Assembly: GCA_025451715.1 (NCBI GenBank)
Contig: JANWJY010000056.1
Coordinates: forward strand, 1-10,833
DNA from: Fimbriimonadaceae bacterium
GTDB lineage: Bacteria > Armatimonadota > Fimbriimonadia > Fimbriimonadales > Fimbriimonadaceae
Length of the DNA stretch: 10,833 bases
Reading direction: 5' to 3'
In this document: piece by piece, positions 1-6,247 of the stretch
Layout of the letters: every line of letters starts with the position of its first letter
Position numbering within the stretch: the stretch's first letter is position 1
The notes under the pieces: generated by a model
The model's database searches: none
Told to the model about the DNA's origin: nothing
The model's input: only the letters and a program-made list of their open reading frames with translations
Made by a program: the position numbers and the translations under genes

Positions 1-617
1 CGGAGTATCGCGGCTTGTCCGTCCCGGCTTTGCAAAAGTTACGCCGGAACTTGGCGGCACAGGGCGCGGAGTACTCCGTCGTCAAGAACACGCTGTTCAA
101 AAGGGCTGCGGGCGACGATGCCGAGAAGTTTCCTGAAGCGATGACGAGCGGGCCGACCGCCGTCGCTTTCGTCTACAAGGACGAAATGGCGACGACCAAG
201 GCGCTGTTCGACTTCATCAAGGAACAGAAGGCGTTTGTCGTCAAGGGTGGGTTCCTCGAAGGAAAGCTGTACGACGGTGCCCAGATGGAGGCGCTTTCGA
301 AGCTCCCGCCGAAGGACGTACTGATGGCGCAGTTGATCGGCGTGATCGCTGCCCCGCTCAGCAACATCGTCGGAACGATCCAAGAGATCTACGCCGCACC
401 GATCCGCGCGATCGGCGCGGTCGCCGACAAGGCCGCCGAGAACGCACCCGCCCCCGCTAAGGCCGAGGCCCCCGTGGCCGAAGCCCCTACCGCGGAAGCG
501 CCAGCTCCCGAGGCACCCGCTGAAGAAGCGCCAGCCGCAGAAGCTGCTCCAGAGACAGAACCGACCGCCGAAGCTCCCGCAGAGGCTACGACCGAAACCA
601 CAGAGGAAACAAACTAA
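1..617 (+). CDS. rplJ: 50S ribosomal protein L10, 5'-truncated by the window edge
   Basis: L10 forms the base of the ribosomal stalk: it binds 23S rRNA and anchors the L7/L12 dimers that recruit translational GTPases. The frame is open from base 3 and already reads EYRGL, the conserved L10 segment that normally lies about 20-30 residues inside the protein, so the true start is upstream of the window and the TTG at 15 is an internal Leu codon. The visible 204 codons include the diagnostic block AEYSVVKNTLFKRA and a C-terminal helical region (LSNIVGTIQEIYAAPIRAIG) where L12 dimers dock in this family. After that helix comes a tail of about 57 residues (about 444-614) made almost only of Ala, Pro, Glu and Thr, with AEAP-type repeats. 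Most L10 proteins end near the helix, so the tail is unusual. The stop codon abuts the rplL ATG. Any L10 autoregulatory leader would lie upstream and cannot be seen. Confidence 0.96.
   Translation, partial: EYRGLSVPALQKLRRNLAAQGAEYSVVKNTLFKRAAGDDAEKFPEAMTSGPTAVAFVYKDEMATTKALFDFIKEQKAFVVKGGFLEGKLYDGAQMEALSKLPPKDVLMAQLIGVIAAPLSNIVGTIQEIYAAPIRAIGAVADKAAENAPAPAKAEAPVAEAPTAEAPAPEAPAEEAPAAEAAPETEPTAEAPAEATTETTEETN
444..614 (+). repeat. Ala/Pro/Glu-rich low-complexity tail of L10 with imperfect AEAP repeats
   Basis: This segment encodes the last 57 residues of L10. It repeats variants of Ala-Glu-Ala-Pro about nine times and then ends in a Thr/Glu-rich stretch. The codons vary (gcc, gcg, gct, gca; gag, gaa), so the repeat is clearer in the protein than in the DNA, which suggests selection on composition rather than a recent slippage expansion. 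It is probably disordered and acidic. Confidence 0.8.
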
Positions 618-998
618 ATGCCAGCAACGATCGAGAAAATCGTAGAAGACATCAGCAAGCTCACCGCTGTTGAGCTCAGCGACCTTAAAAAGGCGCTCGA
701 GGAGAAGTTCGACGTGACCGCGGCCGCCCCGATGGGGATGCCGATGATGATGGCCGGAGCGGCAGCCGCCGAGCCGGTCGAGGAGAAGACCGAGTTCAAC
801 ATCGTTCTCAAGGACTCAGGCGCCGAGAAGCTCAAGGTCATCAAGGTGGTCCGCGAGATCACCGGCCTTGGCTTGAAGGAGGCCAAGGACCTCGTCGACG
901 GCGCACCGAACACGATCAAGGAGAACGCTCCGAAGGCCGAGGCCGAGGAGATCAAGAAGAAGATCGAAGAGGTCGGCGGAAAGGTCGAGCTCAAGTAG
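618..998 (+). CDS. rplL: 50S ribosomal protein L7/L12
   Basis: L7/L12 forms the mobile ribosomal stalk that recruits and stimulates EF-Tu, EF-G, IF2 and release factors. The 126-residue product has the usual length and three-part plan. The N-terminal dimerisation and L10-binding helices span about residues 1-34 (ISKLTAVELSDLKKALEEKF). A flexible Ala/Met/Gly hinge spans about 35-57, and here it is rich in Met (MGMPMMMAG). The C-terminal factor-binding domain spans about 58-126 and contains the signature GLGLKEAKDLVDGAP at 83-97. The ATG begins directly after the rplJ TAA, with a GAGG about 11 bases upstream, and coupling to rplJ is likely. A strong terminator follows 37 bases after the stop codon, so the transcript appears to end here instead of continuing into rpoB. 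Confidence 0.98.
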   Translation: MPATIEKIVEDISKLTAVELSDLKKALEEKFDVTAAAPMGMPMMMAGAAAAEPVEEKTEFNIVLKDSGAEKLKVIKVVREITGLGLKEAKDLVDGAPNTIKENAPKAEAEEIKKKIEEVGGKVELK

Positions 999-1010
999 CC
1001 TCTAGGGAGG

Positions 1011-1024
1011 TTCGGACGTCCGAA
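1011..1024. repeat. 14-bp perfect palindrome between rplL and its terminator
   Basis: The sequence TTCGGACGTCCGAA equals its own reverse complement. It lies 12 bases after the rplL stop codon and 11 bases before the terminator stem. It could be a short hairpin in the 3' UTR or a site for a dimeric protein. Nothing else in the window repeats it as far as I can see. Confidence 0.6.
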
Positions 1025-1035
1025 AGGTAGAAATC

Positions 1036-1072
1036 GGCCCGCGCTGGATCATCCAGTGCGGGCCCTCTTCTT
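1036..1072 (+). terminator. Intrinsic terminator of rplJL, probably bidirectional
   Basis: GGCCCGCGCTGGAT (1036-1049) pairs with ATCCAGTGCGGGCC (1051-1064) with one G-U wobble, giving a stem of at least 12 bp around a loop of about 5 bases. A pyrimidine-rich tail (CTCTTCTTT) follows at 1065-1073. On the minus strand the same hairpin lies 16 bases past the stop codon of the PEP-CTERM gene and is followed by GATTTCT, so it can plausibly end both convergent transcripts, more weakly on the minus strand. Confidence 0.85.
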
Positions 1073-1079
1073 TCCGTCC

Positions 1080-1724
1080 CTACTGTTCCCGGCGACGGTG
1101 ACGCCTAGCCATCACCGCGACCCCAAGTGCAAGTACGCAGAGCGTCCCGGGTTCTGGGACCGCAGTGAGCTGCGCCGCGAAGTTGGCATACGGCTGGCCG
1201 CCCCAACTGTATGGCGTCCACTCGGAGCCCATGTCGGAGAGCCAAAAGAAGTCGTCTGAGAAGCCGATCGTCGCGGGATTGTAGTACGCAGGGCCCAGCT
1301 CTCCCACCGAGCCTTGACGGTTGTACGCTTGCACGGTCCACACAAAGTGGTCTGGGACTACGATGTTCGGGATTGCAAACGTGTACTCGTTCATACCGGC
1401 GATGGTCGGGACGTCAGGGATGACGTCGCTATCGTAAAACGCATCCACAGGAATCTGGCTGAGCTCGTCCAAGTTGCGAAACCGCACCTGCAGATCGATC
1501 GTGCCAGGCTCCGTGCCCCTGTAGAAGAACAGGAGCTTGAGCTCAACGATCTCTCGCTGCGTTCCTCCCAGCCAAATGTCGTCGCCTGCTTCTGCGCTGT
1601 CGTCGCGCCACTCCGGCAAGAGCGGCATGTTCGTGCCGAGCGAGTTCGTGGTGTTGTCGTACACCACCTGTTGCGCGAAGGCTACCGATGGGATGCAGAC
1701 CAGGATCGGTAGCCAGCGCTTCAT
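1080..1724 (-). CDS. PEP-CTERM sorting-domain protein
   Basis: This is a 214-residue exported protein with no enzymatic signature that I recognise. An N-terminal signal peptide (MKRWLPILVCIPSVAFA, probable cleavage after residue 17) precedes a probably beta-rich domain. The C-terminus is a textbook PEP-CTERM tag: VPEP at 189-192, a hydrophobic segment at about 195-206, and the basic end ARRHRRREQ. In known systems exosortase recognises this tag and processes the protein, often towards the outer surface or extracellular matrix; no exosortase gene is in the window. The middle contains LPEWRDDSAEAGDDIWLGG and VWTVQAYNRQGSVGELGPAYYNP, which remind me of PEP-CTERM proteins from planctomycete-like genomes; that is memory, not a search. 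The ATG overlaps the upstream gene's stop by one base (TGATG) and has no clear ribosome binding site of its own, so translation is probably coupled to the 733-residue gene. Confidence 0.93.
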   Translation of the reverse strand: MKRWLPILVCIPSVAFAQQVVYDNTTNSLGTNMPLLPEWRDDSAEAGDDIWLGGTQREIVELKLLFFYRGTEPGTIDLQVRFRNLDELSQIPVDAFYDSDVIPDVPTIAGMNEYTFAIPNIVVPDHFVWTVQAYNRQGSVGELGPAYYNPATIGFSDDFFWLSDMGSEWTPYSWGGQPYANFAAQLTAVPEPGTLCVLALGVAVMARRHRRREQ

Positions 1725-3925
1725 CAGTTGAACTTGAACCCGACGACGTCGAAGTGAATGGGCCGAGCGGCGATCGGTGGCGTGCCGAGGGCGTGAGTGA
1801 ACCTCGCCTTCACTTCTCGTGTGTCGCTCTTGACGTAGTTACCGACTCCGGTTGTCAGCTCGACAGAGTAGAACGAGTCCGAGAGCGTCGAGGGTCTCGC
1901 GTCCACCAGGACCCAGTCCGAGATTATCCAGTTCCAGAGCTGGATCCTTCTCTCCGCTCCGGTGCTCGGAGAGGCGGAATCGCGAGACTCGACGCCGATC
2001 GTCATACTCGTCACCGGACCCAGCGGCCCTGTGATGGAAGTCTCGATCCCGAATCCCGTAGTGGCGGTCGGGGCCGCTCCGCGCACAAGCGAGAGGTGAT
2101 TGTTGTCCGAGTCCTTGAGGCTAAGCAGGTTGCCAGCCGTAACGTTCGAGAACACGGTTTGGAAGCTCTCGACCGGCTGTAGCACAAGTGGGCCCCGAGT
2201 CACTGCAGTAAGGTTCGGCGCCAGTCCGTTCTTCAATAGTCCAAGCGTAGTGCTCGTTGAACCCGGTGGCACATTGGCGTCGAAGCGGAAGTTGAACACC
2301 GACGAGTAGGGCAGCGAGTTCGTAGAAGTCGACCACGAGATCGCCGTGCCCGAAACATTCGAGGTCCATTGGTTGCCTGCGTCCTGGTCGATATCGCGGA
2401 ACCCGATGTTTGTCACCACTGCCCCGGCCGGCAGAGGGATGGAGAAGTCGTCTACTTGTCGATCGAGGTCGTGGTTGTACACCGCATACTCGTAGTTCCA
2501 GGTCCCGTTGCCGTTGTTCGTCACTTTGACGGCGACGATGACGTCGCCTTCAGTTCGAGGCTCGGCGGTGGACCGCATGTCGCCATAGCGGTTGATCGCT
2601 GGGCCCTGGATCTGGCCGCCGTCGATCGTGCTCGCGGTCCAAACGCCACCGTTAACTGAGAAGCTCGCCGCGCGGGAAGACACGTTATTGTAGCGGTCAA
2701 AGTCGTTCTTGTTGATGTAGTACGCCTCGTAATAGTACTGAGCTCCAGCGTTTCCGAGATCGGCGTCGCGTACGTCCAGCCGGTGTGCGACCGGGTCTAG
2801 GCCGCTTCCGTTGTTGCGGCGCGTGCAGTCCGGCATGTAGCCAGAGAACCACGAGTTTGTGCACTCCCACTCACCGACGAAGGGGTTCACTTCCTTTCGC
2901 TCTCCCAAGTAGAAGCGATCGCCGTTGTTGCCCGTGCCGTAAGTGTCCGAGCACGCGGGTCCGAGCTTAGAGCCTGTTCCCGGGTGGTCGCAGGTCCCGC
3001 AGTCACCTTGGTTCGTCGCAAAGAACCCGTGTTTGAGCCAGGACCAACCGACTTGCTCGAACCGACCGTTCATCACCCGATAGAGGTTCATCGCTATGAC
3101 CGGGTGCGTCTCATTCATCGGCGCGTTCCACGGTATGTCCTGAGTTCCCATGTTGCACGAGGTCGTCCGCATCGAGAGCCCGTTCCGCCCGTTGGGGTAC
3201 GTTCCGGTGCGGCCGAGGACGACAAGTGAACTGAGCTCTGAGATCGCTACGTCGATGTTTGCGCTGGCTGGCTGGATGTCATATCCGCCGTCATGCGGCT
3301 CGGTGACGTCTCCGCCGCCGTCGATCGGCTTTGCGTCCGCGAAGACGCTCACCGTGCCGACGAGCATTCCGACGAGGTCTGGACGCCCGAGCCGCTGAGC
3401 TGCGCGCAGGGTGAGGTTCATGTCCATCGAGCCGACGACGAGCCTCTGACCCTTGATTTGGAACTCTGTCTTCGGGCTCGAGAGCTCGAAGGCGACGAAC
3501 GCGTCTCTACCGCTCTTGACGGAAATCGAGAGGCCGTTGGTCGTGACGGTGCTCGGAACGACTGTGAAGCCGGTGGCGTCAAGCGTGCCTTTGTTCCCAG
3601 TGATTCTGAAACCGCCCTTGTGGCCTATCGCCCCGCCTTCGTACCTCGTGAACCTTGCCTCCGAAAGTTGGAAGGTCAGGTCTGAATCCTCGATCGCAAA
3701 TCCGACTGAAGATTCGCTCGTCTCGTCTCCGTCTGCCGTCGACTGGACTTTGAGGGTCAGACCGTTTGACTCAATGGCTGACGTGAAGAAGCTGACTGTC
3801 GTCCGCCCTCCAGAGACCATGAGCTCGCGGTCGACGAGTTCATTCGGGGTCTTAGCCGCCCACACCCCAAATCCTGCACCAACGAGAGCAAGCGACGACG
3901 ATAGACCAAGTACGAACTTTTGCAA
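1724..3925 (-). CDS. Large secreted protein of unknown function, 733 residues
   Basis: I cannot assign a function. A signal peptide (residues 1 to about 24, ending GVWAA) indicates export. Residues about 48-165 contain two similar beta-rich blocks (SNGLTLKVQS near 53 and TNGLSISVKS near 129). A Gly/Asp-rich linker (about 201-215) follows. The segment at about 223-555 looks like a conserved unit: it has NETHPVIAMNLYRVMNGRFEQ, WSWLKHGFF, TNNGNGTWNYEYAVYNHD and a set of six cysteines (257, 309, 312, 325, 355, 367) that could form disulfides outside the cell. This unit resembles, from memory, large uncharacterised exported proteins of Planctomycetota, Acidobacteriota and Armatimonadota. The rest (about 556-733) is another probably beta-rich region, and no PEP-CTERM tag is present. 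Translation probably starts at TTG 3925, supported by GGAGAGG just upstream (GGAG six bases away); I found no in-frame ATG with a better site. It lies 145 bases downstream of infB and is coupled to the PEP-CTERM gene. Confidence 0.9.
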   Translation of the reverse strand: MQKFVLGLSSSLALVGAGFGVWAAKTPNELVDRELMVSGGRTTVSFFTSAIESNGLTLKVQSTADGDETSESSVGFAIEDSDLTFQLSEARFTRYEGGAIGHKGGFRITGNKGTLDATGFTVVPSTVTTNGLSISVKSGRDAFVAFELSSPKTEFQIKGQRLVVGSMDMNLTLRAAQRLGRPDLVGMLVGTVSVFADAKPIDGGGDVTEPHDGGYDIQPASANIDVAISELSSLVVLGRTGTYPNGRNGLSMRTTSCNMGTQDIPWNAPMNETHPVIAMNLYRVMNGRFEQVGWSWLKHGFFATNQGDCGTCDHPGTGSKLGPACSDTYGTGNNGDRFYLGERKEVNPFVGEWECTNSWFSGYMPDCTRRNNGSGLDPVAHRLDVRDADLGNAGAQYYYEAYYINKNDFDRYNNVSSRAASFSVNGGVWTASTIDGGQIQGPAINRYGDMRSTAEPRTEGDVIVAVKVTNNGNGTWNYEYAVYNHDLDRQVDDFSIPLPAGAVVTNIGFRDIDQDAGNQWTSNVSGTAISWSTSTNSLPYSSVFNFRFDANVPPGSTSTTLGLLKNGLAPNLTAVTRGPLVLQPVESFQTVFSNVTAGNLLSLKDSDNNHLSLVRGAAPTATTGFGIETSITGPLGPVTSMTIGVESRDSASPSTGAERRIQLWNWIISDWVLVDARPSTLSDSFYSVELTTGVGNYVKSDTREVKARFTHALGTPPIAARPIHFDVVGFKFN

Positions 3926-3936
3926 TTTCCTCTCCA

Positions 3937-3963
3937 GGCTGCATTCAGCCTCAGATCATTGTG
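3937..3963 (-). promoter_or_regulatory. Possible leader hairpin and weak -10 upstream of the 733-residue gene
   Basis: On the minus strand GGCTG-AATG-CAGCC (3950-3937) makes a 5-bp stem with a 4-base loop directly next to the GGAGAGG ribosome binding site (3935-3929). A weak -10-like CACAAT lies at 3963-3958, but I see no convincing -35. The hairpin is clear in sequence. A promoter here is a guess, and the gene could instead be reached by readthrough from infB. Confidence 0.25.
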
Positions 3964-4039
3964 ACAGAACTCGCGCCGCATCTGCGCAGCAGACCTGGCA
4001 GTTTTGCTTGGATGGACCAATCGCGCTCCGTGCTAGTGG

Positions 4040-4064
4040 AAAACTCTTGCGCCATTGTTGGCGC
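4040..4064 (-). terminator. Weak candidate terminator downstream of infB
   Basis: On the minus strand GCGCCA-ACAA-TGGCGC (4064-4049) forms a 6-bp GC-rich stem with a tetraloop, 6 bases after the infB stop codon. A TTTT run follows only after a 5-base AAGAG gap (4043-4040). The short stem and displaced U-run suggest partial termination at best, so some readthrough into the secreted pair is possible. Confidence 0.4.
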
Positions 4065-4070
4065 CGCAGG

Positions 4071-6017
4071 TCAATTGGTCTGGATCATTTGGTACGCCTC
4101 AATGACGTCGCCAGCCTTGAAATCCGTCCAATCCTCGAAGCGCACTCCGCAGTCCTGTCCGGCGGACATTTCGCGCTGGTCTTCCTTCACGTTGCGAAGG
4201 CTCGTGATCTTTCCCGCAAAGACGATCTCAGTGCCGCGCTTGACCCGGCACATGCTGCCGCGGACGACCTTGCCGTCGGTGACGTGGCAGCCCGCTACAA
4301 TGCCTGCCTTGGTCAGCTTGAAGACGGCCCTGACCTCGACGGTACCGAGGTACTCCTCTTCGAACTTCGGCTCGAGCATGCCCTTGACGGCTTTTTCAAT
4401 GTCCTCCACGAGCTCGTAAATGATCTTGTAGGTGCGGACTTCGACTTTTTGTCGCTCGGCCTCGATCTTCGCTCCAGCTTCGGGCTTTACGTTGAAGCCC
4501 ACGACGATCGCTCGCGCCGCGCTTGCCAGCAGGATGTCGGAGTCTGTGACGGTGCCGACGCCAGAGTGCAAAACGCGGACCCTGACCTCGGCGTGCTCGA
4601 GCTTTTCCAGCATTCCCTTGACCGCTTCGACCGAGCCTTGAACGTCGGCCTTGACGATGAGGTTGAGGTCTTTGATGCCGTCGTCGGTGCCGGCGGAAAC
4701 GAGGTCCTTAAGCGACACTTTGCGACGCATCGGACGGAGCTCGATCTCGCGGTCAACCGCGACTCGGGCATCGGCCTTTGCGCGCGCCTCGCGCTCGTCC
4801 TTAGCCCCCTCGACAACGTCGCCCGCGCCGGGCACGTCGTTGAGGCCGAGGATCTCGGCGGGCATCGACGGTCCGGCGTCCTTGATCCGCTGGCCTGACC
4901 AGTCGTCCATGGCTTTGATCTTGCCCCAGGTGTTGCCCACGACTACCACGTCGCCTACTTTGAGCGTCCCGTTCTCCACCAGAACCGTGGCGACAGGACC
5001 GCGGCCTTTCTCGAGCTGCGCCTCAATGACGACGCCCTTCAAGTCACCGCGAGGGTCCGCCTTGAGGTCGAGCACCTCGGCTTGCAAGAGGATCATCTCA
5101 AGGAGGTTGGGGACACCTTCGCCAGTCAACGCTGACACGTTGCAAGTGATCACCTGGCCGCCGAACGCCTCTGCGACGAGCTCGTGCTGCATGAGCTGCT
5201 GCAACACCCGTTCAGGGTTTGCGCCTTGCACATCGATCTTGTTGACCGCGACGATGATCGGAACCTCCGCGCTCTTTGCGTGGTTGATTGCTTCGACCGT
5301 CTGAGGCATGATTCCGTCATCCGCGGCAACGACGAGAATGGCAATGTCGGTTACGGAAGCGCCCCGAGCGCGCATTGCGGTAAAGGCTGCGTGGCCCGGA
5401 GTGTCCAAGAATGTGATGACGCCGTCTTTGACCTTGACCTGATACGCGCCGATGTGCTGCGTGATCCCCCCGAACTCCTTGGCTGTGACGTTTGTCTTGC
5501 GGATGTAATCGAGCAGCGAGGTCTTACCATGGTCGACGTGGCCGAGGATCGTCACGACCGGCGGCCTGGGCTCGTTGGAATCTTTGCTTACGGCTGTATC
5601 AGCGCCGTGCGCGGGTTTCGGCTTCGGTGCCGCCACCTGGCCCCACTCGACCCTGTAGCCGAACTCACCGGTAAGCCTTTCGACGACATCTGCATCCAGA
5701 GTCGTGGTCAGAGTTGCCATGACCTTGACTTTGACCATGAGCGTCTTGAGGACCTCTTTGTCCGGGACACCGATCGCCGCTGCAACGTCGCGCGGAGTGC
5801 GGCCGGGTGCCAAGCGTACAACCTTGTTTGAGCCCATCTCTTTGATGGCCTCTTTGATCAGGCCGAGCGTGTCGTCGTCAGAGTCGAACTGTCCCTGCTC
5901 GTGACCGACGCCAAGGTCGTCCAGTACGCCGGCAAGCTGCCCGGGCGCGACCCCGAACTCCGACGCGATCTGGGTGATCGAACGCTGCATTCCCGTCTGT
6001 TTTACCTCTGGTGGCAT
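4071..6017 (-). CDS. infB: Translation initiation factor IF-2
   Basis: IF2 is the GTPase that places initiator fMet-tRNA on the 30S subunit and promotes 50S joining. The 648-residue product carries all GTPase motifs: G1 GHVDHGKT at 159-166, the switch I region GGITQHIG at 183-190, G3 DTPGH at 205-209, G4 NKID at 259-262 and G5 SAL at 295-297. Domain II, IF2 domain 3 and the fMet-tRNA-binding C-terminal domain follow, ending AGDVIEAYQMIQTN. The N-terminus has a divergent helix-turn-helix-like segment (about 13-40) and a recognisable IF2_N domain (about 74-125, with VMATLTTTLDAD). The long, charged linkers of larger IF2 proteins are absent, so this is a compact form. The ATG at 6017 is favoured by AGGAG five bases upstream; Met10 is an alternative with a weaker site. 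The gene overlaps the end of ylxR by 16 bases. rbfA, which often follows infB, is not present downstream. Confidence 0.98.
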   Translation of the reverse strand: MPPEVKQTGMQRSITQIASEFGVAPGQLAGVLDDLGVGHEQGQFDSDDDTLGLIKEAIKEMGSNKVVRLAPGRTPRDVAAAIGVPDKEVLKTLMVKVKVMATLTTTLDADVVERLTGEFGYRVEWGQVAAPKPKPAHGADTAVSKDSNEPRPPVVTILGHVDHGKTSLLDYIRKTNVTAKEFGGITQHIGAYQVKVKDGVITFLDTPGHAAFTAMRARGASVTDIAILVVAADDGIMPQTVEAINHAKSAEVPIIVAVNKIDVQGANPERVLQQLMQHELVAEAFGGQVITCNVSALTGEGVPNLLEMILLQAEVLDLKADPRGDLKGVVIEAQLEKGRGPVATVLVENGTLKVGDVVVVGNTWGKIKAMDDWSGQRIKDAGPSMPAEILGLNDVPGAGDVVEGAKDEREARAKADARVAVDREIELRPMRRKVSLKDLVSAGTDDGIKDLNLIVKADVQGSVEAVKGMLEKLEHAEVRVRVLHSGVGTVTDSDILLASAARAIVVGFNVKPEAGAKIEAERQKVEVRTYKIIYELVEDIEKAVKGMLEPKFEEEYLGTVEVRAVFKLTKAGIVAGCHVTDGKVVRGSMCRVKRGTEIVFAGKITSLRNVKEDQREMSAGQDCGVRFEDWTDFKAGDVIEAYQMIQTN

Positions 6018-6247
6018 TGAAGCTCCTGGGCGAGGCTCAGGCTCGCGGCCGGGTCTATTGGCTGCTTCAGTGCGCGACTCAGTCGGTCGCTATCAGCGAT
6101 CCCGGACAGACACTCTTTATCTGGGCAGACATACGCGCTTCTTCCGATCCCGTTCGCGGTGGTAAGTTGGCCGCTCTCGTTGCGTCTGATCCGGACGAGG
6201 TCGCTTTGTGCGCGCTTCGTCCGGCAGACGCAGCAGGTGCGCTCTAT
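6002..6247 (-). CDS. ylxR: YlxR-family (DUF448) RNA-binding protein with no canonical start codon
   Basis: Between nusA and infB, in the usual ylxR position, the minus strand encodes a clear YlxR protein: RTCCVCRTKR near the start (family signature RTCxGCR), then GRSAYVCPDKECLS, then RLSRALK, ending QELQCHQR and a TAA at 6004-6002. YlxR is a small, probably RNA-binding or nucleoid-associated protein usually encoded with nusA and infB. The frame runs back to a TGA at 6304-6302, and no ATG, GTG or TTG occurs anywhere between that stop and the TAA. The placed start is ATA at 6247-6245, which overlaps the nusA stop codon as ATAG and would give 81 residues beginning xERTCC, about the expected N-terminus. 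AGGAG lies 14 bases upstream at 6266-6262. Translation may rely on termination-reinitiation after nusA, on an AUA or other rare start, or on a -1 shift from nusA. The coding content is clear; the start is not. A decayed gene is less likely because the domain is intact. Confidence 0.85.
   Translation of the reverse strand: MERTCCVCRTKRAQSDLVRIRRNESGQLTTANGIGRSAYVCPDKECLSGIADSDRLSRALKQPIDPAASLSLAQELQCHQR

Noticed and set aside
15..17. TTG at 15 as the rplJ start
   Set aside because: The frame continues upstream to the window edge as EYRG, matching the conserved internal L10 segment. The TTG is the Leu of that motif, so the gene is truncated by the window rather than starting here.
3453..4898. 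Open frame of 481 codons on the plus strand across the secreted-protein/infB junction
   Set aside because: It spans the 3' part of infB, an intergenic gap and the start of the secreted gene in antisense. It has no recognisable domain or ribosome binding site.
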